A stretch of DNA of 64,000 nt from Pelagibacteraceae bacterium AG-430-F16 (GCA_003213015.1 QCOG01000001.1:124001-188000), one strand, 5' to 3'. Shown: positions 9,194-22,118, counted from the stretch's first letter. Notes: generated by a model from the sequence alone, not told the origin. Translations and numbers: made by a program.

Positions 9194-10153
9194 ATGAAAT
9201 TTTTAAATTATATAAATAAAAGTATATTAGTTTTAATAATATTTATTTTTTCAATTATTTCTTTAGTCAAGGCAGAAGAAACAGAAACTTTAGAAGTAAT
9301 AAAAACATTACAAAAAGATTTAAAAACTCTGGAAAAAGCTGTTTATTCACAGTCTTCAGATATAATTACAGCTAGCAAAACAAAATTAAGTTCAAATGAT
9401 GAAGATGTGCTTACAAGACATTTATTAAAATTGTCTGAGATAGAAAAACAATTTCAAGATTTAACAAATAAATTTGAAGAAATAAATTTTAAAATCGATA
9501 AATTATCAAGTAGATTATCAAAAGTTCAAGCAGATAATCAATTGAGATTCCAAAATTTAGAAGGCGAGGACATTGATAAAAAAGTTACATCTAAGAAAAA
9601 AGTCTTACCTGGCTCTTCTCAACCACAAGATCTTGGCGCAGTATCTTACAAGTCATCCGAAACAAATGAATTAACACAACAAACTCAATCAATAGATACA
9701 ACTGGTACAGTCATAACAGAAAAATTTGTGTCAGAAGAAAAAATCTTACCAAATGATAAACCTGACAAACAATACGACTTCGCCACTAGTTTTTTAAAAC
9801 AAGGAGACTATACGACTGCAGAAAGAGCGCTTAGAGAATTTGTAATGACAAATCCTGAACATAAAATGGCAGGTAGCGCGCAATATTGGTATGCAGAAAC
9901 ATTTAGAATTAGACAACTTTACACAGATGCTGCTTCTGCTTACTTAGAAGGTTATCAAAAATATCCTAAAAGTGAAAAAGCAGCTATAAATTTACTTAAG
10001 CTTGGAGTATCATTAGTGCAAATTGGAGAAAAAGATCAAGGGTGTTTAATGATTACAGGAGTTAAAAAAGAATATCCTGATGCAAAACAATCAGTTCTTC
10101 AAAAAGCAAAATATGAAGAAAAAAAGTTCGAGTGTAAAAAGAAAAAATCTTAA
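9194..10153 (+). CDS. cpoB: Cell division coordinator CpoB / YbgF-like
   Basis: CpoB is a periplasmic TPR protein that links Tol function with peptidoglycan synthesis at division. The 319-residue product has a signal peptide (about 1-27, ending in VKA), an N-terminal coiled coil (about 28-115), a low-complexity linker and C-terminal TPR repeats starting YDFATSFLKQGDYTTAERALREFVMTNPEHKMAGSAQYWYAETF, the family signature. The gene lies directly after pal, its standard position. Its 3' end overlaps the likely start of tilS. Confidence 0.93.
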   Translation: MKFLNYINKSILVLIIFIFSIISLVKAEETETLEVIKTLQKDLKTLEKAVYSQSSDIITASKTKLSSNDEDVLTRHLLKLSEIEKQFQDLTNKFEEINFKIDKLSSRLSKVQADNQLRFQNLEGEDIDKKVTSKKKVLPGSSQPQDLGAVSYKSSETNELTQQTQSIDTTGTVITEKFVSEEKILPNDKPDKQYDFATSFLKQGDYTTAERALREFVMTNPEHKMAGSAQYWYAETFRIRQLYTDAASAYLEGYQKYPKSEKAAINLLKLGVSLVQIGEKDQGCLMITGVKKEYPDAKQSVLQKAKYEEKKFECKKKKS

Positions 10154-11177
10154 AAATTCAATTTTTAGTCCTCAATTAAGAAATAAAAGAATTAAAAAAA
10201 TCTATCAAAGATTTGAATTTATAATTAAACAGAAAGAATTCAAAGGGTACTTAGTTGCAGTATCTGGTGGTGCAGATAGTCTCGCTTTAGCATATCTCTC
10301 AAAATGTTATCAAATTAAAAATAAAAATAATAACTTTCACTATGTTCATGTAGATCACAAACTAAGAGATAAATCCTCGAAGGAGGCTGGGACTTTAAAA
10401 AAGATCTTAAGAAAATTTAAAATAGAGTGCAAGATAATTACGTGGAAAAAAAAGACAAATACTAAAAAAACTCAATCAGACTCAAGAGATTATAGGTTTA
10501 AGGTATTCGAAGGTTTTTGCAAAACAAAAAAGATTAATACATTACTATTAGGCCACCATTTTGATGATTTTCAAGAAAATTTCTTTATCAGATTATTAAG
10601 AGGCTCTGGTCTTAATGGGCTAGTATCTTTTTACAATTATAGAAATTTGCAAAGAAATAACATTAATATTGTTAGACCATTACTTGATTTTTCAAAAGAA
10701 GATTTATTGTATGTGACCAAAAATACATTCAATTTCCATATAGATGATCCATCAAATAGAAGCTTAGAATATTTGAGGTCGCGAGTTAGATTTATGATTA
10801 ACAATCTTAAAAAAAATGGCCTTGATCAAAAAAAGTTTAAAATGACTTTTGAAAATTTAATATCCGCGAATAACTCAATTAAATTTTTCGTACAAAAAAA
10901 CATCAGTGAGAATTCTTATATTAGTCCGTCAAAAAATAATAATAATAAAGCAATCTTGTCTTTAAAGTTTTTTAATACTACTGATGAAATAATTTTAAGG
11001 TGCTTTACAAAAATTTTACAAAATATTAGCGGCAGATATTTTCCCGCTAGAGGCAAGGGTGTCTCAAGGATTATTAATCAAATTAGACAAAAATCCTTAA
11101 CCAAAACAACTATAGGAGGATGTGCTATTGAAAAAATAGAGAATTCAGTAGTTATTTCCAGGGAAAACACAAAATAA
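10113..11177 (+). CDS. tilS: tRNA(Ile)-lysidine synthase
   Basis: TilS converts C34 of the tRNA-Ile CAU anticodon to lysidine so that it reads AUA. The PP-loop motif AVSGGADSLALAYLS is near the N-terminus, followed by VDHKLRD, LLGHHFDDFQENFFIRLLRGSGLNGL and the VRPLLDFSKEDL and DDPSN motifs. The ORF-track start is 10080; I prefer the ATG at 10113, which shortens the overlap with cpoB to about 41 bp. Neither site has a strong ribosome binding sequence, so the true start is unclear. tilS followed by ftsH is a conserved gene order. Confidence 0.92.
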   Translation: MKKKSSSVKRKNLKNSIFSPQLRNKRIKKIYQRFEFIIKQKEFKGYLVAVSGGADSLALAYLSKCYQIKNKNNNFHYVHVDHKLRDKSSKEAGTLKKILRKFKIECKIITWKKKTNTKKTQSDSRDYRFKVFEGFCKTKKINTLLLGHHFDDFQENFFIRLLRGSGLNGLVSFYNYRNLQRNNINIVRPLLDFSKEDLLYVTKNTFNFHIDDPSNRSLEYLRSRVRFMINNLKKNGLDQKKFKMTFENLISANNSIKFFVQKNISENSYISPSKNNNNKAILSLKFFNTTDEIILRCFTKILQNISGRYFPARGKGVSRIINQIRQKSLTKTTIGGCAIEKIENSVVISRENTK

Positions 11178-11239
11178 ACTCATTTGTGTAACAATTTAGC
11201 ACTTGTTAAATTTAGAATAATTCTTAACTTATATTACGT

Positions 11240-13147
11240 ATGAATTTTAAGAATCTAGCTATGTGGGTAATAATTGTTGTTTTGACTATAGGTCTTTACA
11301 ATATGTTCAAGAATCCACAAAATCTTCAAAACAAAAATAATAAAACAATTATTTTCTCCGAATTTTTAACAGAGGTTGATAATGGAAGGGTTGTAGAAGT
11401 TCAGATACAAGGTAACAATATCAAAGGTGTTATGGCTGATGGATCAGTTTTTTCAACATACTCACCGAACGATCCAAACTTAATAGAAAAATTAACTAAT
11501 AAAGGTGTTAGTATATCTGCAGCGCCACTTGATGAGAAAATGCCATCTTTATTCGGAGTTCTGCTGTCGTGGTTCCCAATGTTACTTTTAATTGCTGTTT
11601 GGATATTTTTCATGAGACAAATGCAAGGCGGTAAAGGTGGTGCCATGGGATTTGGAAAATCAAAAGCGAAAATGATGAATGAAATCAAAGGAAAAGTCAC
11701 TTTTAACGATGTTGCAGGAGTGGAGGAAGCAAAAGAAGAAGTTCAAGAAGTGGTAGAATTTTTGAGAGACCCAAAAAAATTTAGTAGATTGGGCGGTAAG
11801 ATACCAAGAGGCTGTTTGCTAGTAGGGCCACCAGGTACAGGGAAAACTTTACTTGCAAGAGCAATAGCTGGTGAAGCAGGTGTTCCTTTCTTCACGATTT
11901 CTGGATCAGACTTTGTTGAAATGTTTGTTGGAGTTGGTGCTTCAAGAGTAAGAGATATGTTTGAACAAGGAAAAAAACATTCACCATGCATAATTTTCAT
12001 TGACGAGATAGATGCTGTAGGTAGAAGTAGAGGAGCGGGTTTAGGTGGTGGCAATGACGAAAGAGAGCAAACGTTAAACCAATTATTAGTTGAGATGGAT
12101 GGATTTGATACAAATGAAGGCGTAATAATCATAGCAGCAACTAACAGACCTGACGTATTAGATCCAGCGCTTTTAAGACCAGGAAGATTTGATAGACAAG
12201 TTGTTGTCTCAAATCCAGATATTATAGGACGAGAAAAAATTTTAAAAGTTCATGCTAAAAAAATTTCTATGTCTCCAGATGTTAACTTAAGAACTATCGC
12301 AAGAGGAACACCTGGATTTTCAGGAGCAGATCTTGCTAATTTAGTGAACGAGGCCGCATTGTTAGCAGCGAGAAAGAATAAAAGAATTGTAACATCTCAA
12401 GAATTCGAAGATGCCAAAGATAAAGTGATGATGGGCGCTGAAAGAAGATCTATGGTTATGACAGAAGATGAAAAGAAATTAACCGCTTATCACGAGGGTG
12501 GCCATGCAATAGTTTCTTTTAATTTGCCAAATTACGATCCAATACATAAAGCAACAATCATTCCTAGAGGAAGAGCATTAGGAATGGTTATGAATTTACC
12601 AGAAAGAGATAAACATGGTCATTCTATTAAATATTTAAAAGCAAGATTAGCTGTGTGCTTTGGAGGAAGAGTTGCCGAAGAACTTATATTTGGTAAGGAT
12701 AATATATCTACAGGTGCTGGCGGCGGAAACGGTTCAGACATTAATCAGGCGACTCAATTAGCAAGAGCTATGGTTACTAAGTATGGAATGAGTGAAGAAC
12801 TTGGTCCTGTTGAATATGGTGAAAATCAAGAGGAAGTTTTTCTTGGAAGATCTGTAACACAAACACAAAGTGTTTCAGAAGCTGTTGCACAAAAAATTGA
12901 TAGAGAAATAAGAAAACTAGTTGACGAAGGTTACAATCAAGCAAAAACTATCTTAACAACAAAAATTGATGATTTACATAAAATAGCAAAAGCTCTTTTA
13001 ACTTATGAAACTTTGACTGGTGAGGATATAGCAAAAATAATTAACAAAAACGAATATCCGCCTAATAAGGAAGATTTAAAAGTTGAGGATGAAAGTTCTG
13101 ACTCTGCTTTAGGATCAATTGGTTTAAAACCAAAAATTGTTCATTAA
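11240..13147 (+). CDS. ftsH: ATP-dependent zinc metalloprotease FtsH
   Basis: FtsH is the membrane-anchored AAA+ protease for quality control and regulated turnover (for example of sigma-32 in E. coli). The 635-residue protein has two membrane segments (about 5-22 and 108-125), Walker A GPPGTGKT, Walker [12 protein letters not shown], the SRH region [21 protein letters not shown], and zinc site HEGGH in [13 protein letters not shown] 62-bp upstream gap separates it from tilS, so it may have its own promoter. It is followed 6 bp later by folP. rpoH lies in the same window. Confidence 0.97.
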   Translation: MNFKNLAMWVIIVVLTIGLYNMFKNPQNLQNKNNKTIIFSEFLTEVDNGRVVEVQIQGNNIKGVMADGSVFSTYSPNDPNLIEKLTNKGVSISAAPLDEKMPSLFGVLLSWFPMLLLIAVWIFFMRQMQGGKGGAMGFGKSKAKMMNEIKGKVTFNDVAGVEEAKEEVQEVVEFLRDPKKFSRLGGKIPRGCLLVGPPGTGKTLLARAIAGEAGVPFFTISGSDFVEMFVGVGASRVRDMFEQGKKHSPCIIFIDEIDAVGRSRGAGLGGGNDEREQTLNQLLVEMDGFDTNEGVIIIAATNRPDVLDPALLRPGRFDRQVVVSNPDIIGREKILKVHAKKISMSPDVNLRTIARGTPGFSGADLANLVNEAALLAARKNKRIVTSQEFEDAKDKVMMGAERRSMVMTEDEKKLTAYHEGGHAIVSFNLPNYDPIHKATIIPRGRALGMVMNLPERDKHGHSIKYLKARLAVCFGGRVAEELIFGKDNISTGAGGGNGSDINQATQLARAMVTKYGMSEELGPVEYGENQEEVFLGRSVTQTQSVSEAVAQKIDREIRKLVDEGYNQAKTILTTKIDDLHKIAKALLTYETLTGEDIAKIINKNEYPPNKEDLKVEDESSDSALGSIGLKPKIVH

Positions 13148-13153
13148 TATTTA

Positions 13154-14203
13154 ATGTTAAAATATTACACTAGAGCGTGTAATTTCTATTATGGTGATCA
13201 TTCAACTCTGATGGTCAGTAAAAAACTTGCTTTCCCACTTAATGGAAATGATAAGATTTCTTTTGATACAATAGAACTTATAACAAGAAAAAAGAAAAAA
13301 AAAATCCACATTTCAAAATTAAATTTTTTAAGTAAAATTTTAAAAAAAAAAGTAAAATTAGATATAAAAAATATAACTAAAAAAAAAAACTTTTCTAAAC
13401 TAAAGTTTAAGTCTTCACCTCTAATAATGGGAGTTGTTAATTTAACTCCTGATAGTTTCTCAGATGGTGGAAAATATAATAATCATAAAGATGCTTTAAA
13501 AAGAATAAAACATTTTATTGAAAAAGGATCATCAATTATTGATATAGGGGGAGAGTCCACAAGACCAGGATCAAATGATGTGAATGAAAAAATTGAGTGG
13601 AAAAGGATTAAGAAAGTATTAAAAAAAACAAAAAAATTAAAAAATGTAATATCTATTGATACTCGAAAAAGTTCCATAATGGAAAAAAGCTTAAAATATG
13701 GTGCCCATATCATTAATGACGTTTCCGGACTCAATTACGATCCTAATACATTAAAAATCTTAAGAAATAAAAAACCCCCCTTTATAATTCATCACATGCA
13801 AGGTAATCCAAAAAAAATGCAAATTAAACCTTCGTATAAAAACGTCTTGTTAGATATTTATGACTTCTTTCAAAAAAAAATTTTAGAACTAGAGGCCAAT
13901 GGTATAAATCATAAGAACATTATTTTGGATCCAGGAATTGGTTTTGGAAAAAGATTGAAACATAATATTACCTTGTTAAGAAACATTTCTATTTTTCATT
14001 CTCTTGGATTTCCTATAATGTTAGGCACTTCTAGAAAAAGATTTATTAAAGACATTTCTGGGATAAACGATAGCAAGGAAAGATTAGGGGGAACTATATC
14101 ATCTAGTTTGTGTGCTATGATGCAGGGCATTCAGATTTTAAGAGTTCACGATGTAAATGAAGTTAATCAAAGTATCAAAGTTTTTAAATCAATAAAATTT
14201 TAA
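13154..14203 (+). CDS. folP: Dihydropteroate synthase with N-terminal extension
   Basis: FolP condenses p-aminobenzoate with the pterin pyrophosphate in folate synthesis. The catalytic core begins at about residue 90: PLIMGVVNLTPDSFSDGGKY, then DIGGESTRPGS, IINDVSGLNYD, FIIHHMQGNP, ILDPGIGFGK and MLGTSRKRFI, all in order. About 85 Lys-rich residues precede the core, making the protein 349 residues instead of the usual 270-290. The extension is in frame from a good ATG and looks like real coding sequence. The gene sits between ftsH and glmM, the classical order. Confidence 0.95.
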   Translation: MLKYYTRACNFYYGDHSTLMVSKKLAFPLNGNDKISFDTIELITRKKKKKIHISKLNFLSKILKKKVKLDIKNITKKKNFSKLKFKSSPLIMGVVNLTPDSFSDGGKYNNHKDALKRIKHFIEKGSSIIDIGGESTRPGSNDVNEKIEWKRIKKVLKKTKKLKNVISIDTRKSSIMEKSLKYGAHIINDVSGLNYDPNTLKILRNKKPPFIIHHMQGNPKKMQIKPSYKNVLLDIYDFFQKKILELEANGINHKNIILDPGIGFGKRLKHNITLLRNISIFHSLGFPIMLGTSRKRFIKDISGINDSKERLGGTISSSLCAMMQGIQILRVHDVNEVNQSIKVFKSIKF

Positions 14204-15535
14204 ATGACCAAAAAATATTTTGGAACTGATGGAATTAGAGGGAAGGTTAACCAGACTAAAATTAATGGTGAAATGTTCTTTAAATTTGGCCTAGCAGCAG
14301 GGACATATTTTAAAAATCAGAAAAAATCTAAACAAATAGCTATTATTGCAAAAGATACAAGACTCTCAGGATACATTCTTGAGCCCGCATTGGTGTCCGG
14401 ATTGGCTTCAGCAGGAATGCATGTCTACACGCTCGGTCCTTTACCAACAAATGGATTAGCGATGTTAACAAAAAAGATGAAAGCCAATATGGGAATTATG
14501 ATCACAGCATCTCATAACCCATATTATGATAATGGTCTTAAATTATTTGGACCAGATGGCCTAAAACTCTCTGATAAAATTGAAAAGAAAATAGAAAAAC
14601 TTATTGACTCTAAAATAGCAAATAATCTTTCAGAACCAAAAATTTTAGGAAGAGTAAAGAGATTAGAGGATGCAAATGATAAATATATAAAAATATTAAA
14701 AGATAATTTTCCAAGAGGTTTTAAGTTAAAAGGAATGAAAATTGCAATAGATTGTGCAAACGGCGCAGGTTATAAATCTGGACCAAAATTATTAAGGAGC
14801 TTGGGTGCAAAAGTAATTGAGTATGGGATTTCTCCAAATGGTTTAAATATTAATGATAATTGTGGCTCAACCTTTCCGCAAAAGATCAAATCTTTAGTTC
14901 GAAAAAACAAAGCACATATTGGAATATCTTTAGATGGCGATGCAGATAGAATAATTGTATCCGATGAGACGGGGAACATCGTTGATGGTGATAAAATTAT
15001 TGCGATGCTAGCAATCAGATGGAAAAGAAAGAAAATTCTAAAAGGTGGTGTAATTGGCACCCTAATGTCAAATTATGGATTGCAAAATTTTTTTAGAGAT
15101 CAAAAAATTAAATTTATCAGAGCTAATGTAGGAGACAGATATGTTAAGGAAAAAATGCAAAAAGAAAACTTTAATTTAGGCGGGGAGCAATCTGGGCATA
15201 TTATACTTGGTAAATTTGCAACAACAGGTGATGGGCTATTAGTTGCATTAGAAATTCTATTTTCAATGAGAAAAGGAAAAAAGGCTAGTGAGCTTTTTGA
15301 CTTATTTAAATTAACACCTCAAATATTAGAAAATGTAAAGGTTAAAGACAAATCAGTTATTAATTCTACTAAATGTAAAGTTGCTATTAAAAAATCTGAA
15401 AGAATAATTAAAAATTATGGTAGAATGCTTGTAAGAAAATCTGGCACAGAGCCTAAAATCAGAATTATGGGCGAGTCAAACAATATTCATTTATTAAAAA
15501 AATGTATAAATATTGTAAAAAGGTCTATTAAATAA
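14204..15535 (+). CDS. glmM: Phosphoglucosamine mutase GlmM
   Basis: GlmM interconverts glucosamine-6-phosphate and glucosamine-1-phosphate for peptidoglycan and LPS precursor synthesis. Start KKYFGTDGIRGKVN, the phosphoserine loop TASHNPYYDNGLK, metal-binding DGDADRII, sugar loop GGEQSGHI and phosphate-binding RKSGTEPKIRIM are all present. Length 443 is normal. It begins immediately after the folP stop codon with no gap. Confidence 0.97.
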   Translation: MTKKYFGTDGIRGKVNQTKINGEMFFKFGLAAGTYFKNQKKSKQIAIIAKDTRLSGYILEPALVSGLASAGMHVYTLGPLPTNGLAMLTKKMKANMGIMITASHNPYYDNGLKLFGPDGLKLSDKIEKKIEKLIDSKIANNLSEPKILGRVKRLEDANDKYIKILKDNFPRGFKLKGMKIAIDCANGAGYKSGPKLLRSLGAKVIEYGISPNGLNINDNCGSTFPQKIKSLVRKNKAHIGISLDGDADRIIVSDETGNIVDGDKIIAMLAIRWKRKKILKGGVIGTLMSNYGLQNFFRDQKIKFIRANVGDRYVKEKMQKENFNLGGEQSGHIILGKFATTGDGLLVALEILFSMRKGKKASELFDLFKLTPQILENVKVKDKSVINSTKCKVAIKKSERIIKNYGRMLVRKSGTEPKIRIMGESNNIHLLKKCINIVKRSIK

Positions 15536-15536
15536 A

Positions 15537-18522
<2,986 letters not shown>

Positions 18523-18534
18523 TTTATTACTATG

Positions 18535-18562
18535 TATTTAATAAATAATTTAATTTTTGCAA
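18535..18562 (-). promoter_or_regulatory. Possible sigma-70 promoter for rpoH
   Basis: On the reverse strand TTGCAA (-35) and TAAATA (-10) are separated by 16 bp, about 12 bp before the rpoH ATG. The short leader and AT-rich background make chance matches likely, so confidence is low. Confidence 0.35.
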
Positions 18563-18573
18563 TATTGTAATTA

Positions 18574-19548
18574 CTAAGAATTTCTAAGCTTTTTTAACAG
18601 AGCATTCAAATCTTGAGGTAAATTTGATGTAAATTCAACTTCCTTATTTTTTGAGGGATGGGTAAACCCAAGAGTTTTTGCATGTAAGAATTGTCTATCT
18701 AGTTTAAGAATTAAATTATTTAAATCATCATTAATATTTCTGAATTTCTTAAACCTTTTTTTATATTTTTTGTCTCCTAAAATATTATTACCTTTATGAG
18801 TCATGTGAACCCTAATTTGATGGGTTCTACCAGTTTCCAATCTACACTCAATTAAACTAAAAGTTGGTATTTTTTCATTTTCAAAAATTTCCAAAGTTTT
18901 ATAATTAGTAATTGCTTTTTTTCCTTTAGTGAGACCAACCTGCATTAATTGTCTATTTTTTGAGCTTCTTGTAATCAATGTTTCAATTCTACCAGTTTGA
19001 GGCCTAAGCTTTCCCCATACAAGAGCCTGGTAAACTCTTTTTATTGAATGGTTGCTAAATTGAATAGATAAATTTTCGTGTGTTTTATTATTTCTTGCAA
19101 CCACAACTAAACCAGATGTATCTTTATCAATCCTATGAACGATTCCCGGTCTAAGCTCATCACCAATAGTTGATAGATTTTTGCTATCATAAAAAATTAG
19201 GGCATTTACTAATGTTTTGTTGTAGTCTCCAGCTCCTGGATGCATAGATATCCCGGCAGGTTTGTTTATTACCATTAAATCTTTATCCTCATAAATGACA
19301 TTAAGTTTGAAATCAAATGGTTCTAAAGAAGCTTTCTGTGGCTCAGGTATTTCAAGTTTTATGTTGTCGAGTTGACTTACCTTTTTTGATGGGTCGGTAC
19401 AAATTTTATCATTTATCATCAATCTCTGGTTTAAAATTAAATTTTTAACTCTAGTTCTACTGAGTTCTTTTTTGTTGTTTGATAAAAACAGATCAACTCT
19501 TTGATCGTTCTCATTGTCCTTTACAATAAATTTAATGATATTTTTCAT
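18574..19548 (-). CDS. rluD: 23S rRNA pseudouridine synthase RluD-like
   Basis: RluD-family enzymes form pseudouridines in helix 69 of 23S rRNA. The N-terminal S4-like domain (DQRVDLFLSNNKKELSRTRVKNLILNQRLMIN) precedes the catalytic domain with HRIDKDTSGLVVVARN (catalytic Asp) and the GRTHQIRVHMTHKGNNILGD motif. Length 324 is typical. The rluD-rpoH order is conserved in many alphaproteobacteria. The gene's start is about 23 bp from a divergent tRNA-Arg gene. Confidence 0.93.
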   Translation of the reverse strand: MKNIIKFIVKDNENDQRVDLFLSNNKKELSRTRVKNLILNQRLMINDKICTDPSKKVSQLDNIKLEIPEPQKASLEPFDFKLNVIYEDKDLMVINKPAGISMHPGAGDYNKTLVNALIFYDSKNLSTIGDELRPGIVHRIDKDTSGLVVVARNNKTHENLSIQFSNHSIKRVYQALVWGKLRPQTGRIETLITRSSKNRQLMQVGLTKGKKAITNYKTLEIFENEKIPTFSLIECRLETGRTHQIRVHMTHKGNNILGDKKYKKRFKKFRNINDDLNNLILKLDRQFLHAKTLGFTHPSKNKEVEFTSNLPQDLNALLKKLRNS

Positions 19549-19571
19549 AAATTATAATATTAATACTATAT

Positions 19572-19648
19572 GCGCTTGTAGCTCAACTGGATAGAGCGCC
19601 TGACTTCGGATCAGGAGGTTCTGGGTTCGACTCCTAGCAGGCGCACCA
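19572..19648 (+). tRNA. tRNA-Arg (anticodon TCG)
   Basis: This is a 77-base cloverleaf. The acceptor stem GCGCTTG pairs with CAGGCGC (one G-T). The D arm is GCTC...GAGC, the anticodon stem CCTGA/TCAGG encloses loop CTTCGGA with anticodon TCG, and the T arm contains GGTTCGACTCC. The CCA end is encoded. TCG reads CGA (Arg). A TATAAT box at 19553-19558 is well placed to serve as its -10, inside the rluD start region. No integrated element adjoins it. Confidence 0.96.
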
Positions 19649-19650
19649 AA

Positions 19651-20442
19651 TTATTCTCCAATATTTATTAATGTTCCCTTTTTACGGGCTTTACTGAAAG
19701 AGTAGTAAAATAGGCAAATGGAAATGAACAAATATAATCCATTAAGATAAAATGCCATCAAAATATTTTCTACATTCACAAATCCATCAACTAAAATATT
19801 TCTCGCCTCCTCAAATATGTAAACAAGTGGAAGTGCATAAGCAATTTTTTGAAATATTTCAGGCAATATATCTACAGGATAATAAATACATCCAAAAGGG
19901 GCCAACAAAAACATAGTTGACCAGGCGATATTCTCAAATGATGGACCAAACCTAAGTAGACCAGAAGAAACTAATATACCTAATGTTATTCCAAAAATAT
20001 ATAGACTAAGAAACAAAAAGAATAAACTTAGACCTAAATCTAACAAAGAAATTCCAAAGAGAGGAGAGGTCAAAAGTATTGCAGGGATCAAACCAATTAA
20101 AGCTCTTACCAAAGCTGTGAAAATTAATGAGATTAAAATTTCACTTTTTTTAATTGGTGAGATAAATAAATTTGTAAAATTTCTACTCCAGATTTCCTCT
20201 AAAAAAAGCATATTAAAACCGATACTTGTTCTAAATAGAAAATCGTAAAGTATCGCACATGTTAATATTACTCCGACAGCATTATTATAATACGAGCTGT
20301 ATGTTGTAAAAAAATTCGAGATGAAGCCCCATAAAGTAATTTGTATTGTTGGCCAATATATAAGATCTAAAATTCTTGGAAAAGACCTAGTTATTAAAAA
20401 AAAGTGTCTTAAAAACAATCCATACATTCTACCTATATTCAT
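19651..20442 (-). CDS. ABC-2 type transporter permease
   Basis: This 263-residue integral membrane protein has about six hydrophobic helices and follows the ABC-2 (drug/polysaccharide/NodJ-like) permease pattern: N-terminal RHFFLITRSFPRILDLIYWPTIQITLWG, then FLEEIWSRNFTNLFISPIKKSEILISLI, and LAPFGCIYYPVDILPEIFQKIAYALPLVYIFEEAR. It lies 1 bp from its ATPase gene and the two must form an exporter. The substrate cannot be told from the sequence; drugs, lipids or a polymer are all possible. It ends 2 bp from the tRNA-Arg gene on the other strand. Confidence 0.88.
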   Translation of the reverse strand: MNIGRMYGLFLRHFFLITRSFPRILDLIYWPTIQITLWGFISNFFTTYSSYYNNAVGVILTCAILYDFLFRTSIGFNMLFLEEIWSRNFTNLFISPIKKSEILISLIFTALVRALIGLIPAILLTSPLFGISLLDLGLSLFFLFLSLYIFGITLGILVSSGLLRFGPSFENIAWSTMFLLAPFGCIYYPVDILPEIFQKIAYALPLVYIFEEARNILVDGFVNVENILMAFYLNGLYLFISICLFYYSFSKARKKGTLINIGE

Positions 20443-20443
20443 A

Positions 20444-21166
20444 TTAATTCCTTACAAGTTTTAAAAAAACTTCCTCTAGATTTTGTCTTCCATGTTTCTT
20501 AACTAAATCATTTGGTTTACCTTCATCTATAATTAAACCATTTTTCATCATCATTATTGATGAACATAACCTAGTTACTTCATCCATATTATGTGATGCT
20601 AATAATATAGATACCTTTTTTTCTTTTTTATATTTTTCTAAAAAGGTTCTTACAAAATCTCCTGTTTCTGGATCAAGAGAAGCTGTAGGCTCATCGAGTA
20701 AAAGGACAGATGGATCATTGATAATCGCTTTAGCTAAACTTATTCTATTTTTTTGCCCTGAAGATAACTCTCCAGTCACTCTATCAAGCAAATTTTGCAA
20801 CCTTAATTCTTCTACTAAATAATCAATCCTACTATTTAAGTTTTTGACTGAATACAGTTTCCCGTAAACAATTAGATTCTGCTTAACTGTAAGTTTCTTT
20901 GGCAATTCAATATAAGGAGAAATAAAATTTATTTTTTGAAGAATCTCAATTCTATTTTTTTCTAATTGAAAACCATTAATCAAAACTTGCCCACTTGTAG
21001 GCTTTAATAAACCTAAAATCATTCCTATAGTAGTAGTTTTTCCACAGCCATTAGGACCAAGTAATCCAATTATCTCATTTTCTTTAATTTCAAAATTTAT
21101 ATTCTTAACCGCTTCTTTATTTCCATAATTTTTTTTAAGGTCAATTACTTTTATTGAATTTTCCAT
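20444..21166 (-). CDS. ABC transporter ATP-binding protein
   Basis: This 240-residue nucleotide-binding subunit has Walker A GPNGCGKTT, signature LSSGQKNRISLA, Walker B VLLLDEPTASLDP, and the switch histidine in LASHNMDEV. Its partner is the adjacent ABC-2 permease. It overlaps the end of the upstream Sua5-type gene by a single base (21166), so sua5-ATPase-permease form one minus-strand run. The substrate is unknown. Confidence 0.93.
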   Translation of the reverse strand: MENSIKVIDLKKNYGNKEAVKNINFEIKENEIIGLLGPNGCGKTTTIGMILGLLKPTSGQVLINGFQLEKNRIEILQKINFISPYIELPKKLTVKQNLIVYGKLYSVKNLNSRIDYLVEELRLQNLLDRVTGELSSGQKNRISLAKAIINDPSVLLLDEPTASLDPETGDFVRTFLEKYKKEKKVSILLASHNMDEVTRLCSSIMMMKNGLIIDEGKPNDLVKKHGRQNLEEVFLKLVRN

Positions 21167-22098
21167 TACTTTACTGAAGCCCTTTTAAGTCTTTCATTGA
21201 TTGCTTCCCCAAATCCAAAATTAGGAATTTTTTCTACAGCAATACTCTTATAATCTTTATTTTTAATATTTCTTAAAACTTTATACAAATTTTTTGCAGC
21301 TTCTTTTAAATCTTTTTTTTTACTTAAATAATAATAATTCTTTGAAGTTTTTTTTCTTTTTTTAATTAAAATAAAAGCTTCATTTTCTTTTGGTTTTATT
21401 TTATTTAACCTTATAGGTATTCCAGGCGAATAGTGTAAACTCGACTGCCCTGGGACAACAACTGTTTTATCACTTTTTTTATATAGGATTTTTTTTCTCA
21501 AAATTTTGTCAATCCTTTTTCTTTCCATTCCTCCTAGTCTTAATATTTTTGGCTTCCCTAATAAACTAACTATAGTGGACTCTAATCCAATTTTAGATCT
21601 ACCACCATCAAGAATAAATTTAATTCTTTCTCCAAACTCGTCCTTTACATCTTCTTTTGTTACTGGACTTATTTTTGAGGATATGTTTGCACTAGGTGCT
21701 GCTAGAGGATATTTCAATATTTTTAAAAGTTTAATAGCCAGATGATGACTAGGAAATCTTACAGCAAGAGTTTTTTGATTATTATTTACAATTTTTGAAA
21801 TCTTGCTATTTTTTTTTAATTTTAAAACAAATGTAATAGGTCCAGGGCAATATTCTTTATATAACTTTAAAAACTCCTCATTAACCATACAATCTTTATT
21901 AAGCATCTTTAAGCTGCAATAATGCACTATGAGTGGATTCCTTTTATTCCTTTTTTTTAATTTGAATATTTTTAGGGTAGCCTTTTTCGAATAAGCATTA
22001 GCCGCTAAACCGTAAACGGTTTCAGTGGGGAAACCAATACATTCGTTTTTATCTAAATAATATTTGGCTTTTTTAATATTTGAAAGATTATAATTCAT
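21166..22098 (-). CDS. Threonylcarbamoyl-AMP synthase (Sua5/TsaC type)
   Basis: This enzyme makes L-threonylcarbamoyl-AMP for t6A modification at position 37 of ANN-decoding tRNAs. The YrdC domain is clear: GFPTETVYGLAANAYSKKATLKIFKLKKRNKRNPL, then LAVRFPSH, PLAAPSANISSKISPV and GLESTIVSL...ILRLGG. A C-terminal Sua5 domain follows after the linker VVPGQSSLHYSPGIPI, so this is the two-domain form. The ORF track begins at a TTG (22110); I prefer the ATG at 22098, four codons in, giving 310 residues. Only about 20 bp separate it from the divergent xseB, so promoters must overlap the coding ends. Confidence 0.92.
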   Translation of the reverse strand: MNYNLSNIKKAKYYLDKNECIGFPTETVYGLAANAYSKKATLKIFKLKKRNKRNPLIVHYCSLKMLNKDCMVNEEFLKLYKEYCPGPITFVLKLKKNSKISKIVNNNQKTLAVRFPSHHLAIKLLKILKYPLAAPSANISSKISPVTKEDVKDEFGERIKFILDGGRSKIGLESTIVSLLGKPKILRLGGMERKRIDKILRKKILYKKSDKTVVVPGQSSLHYSPGIPIRLNKIKPKENEAFILIKKRKKTSKNYYYLSKKKDLKEAAKNLYKVLRNIKNKDYKSIAVEKIPNFGFGEAINERLKRASVK

Positions 22099-22118
22099 GT
22101 AATAATACAAACTAATAT

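Noticed and set aside
11401-12132. Antisense ORFs of 99 and 129 residues within ftsH
   Set aside because: They are long only because the conserved ftsH sequence lacks stops in that frame. No ribosome sites or recognisable protein features.
19572-19648. Integration site at tRNA-Arg (and at tRNA-Leu, 36274-36359)
   Set aside because: No integrase, no duplicated tRNA 3' end and ordinary core genes on both sides.
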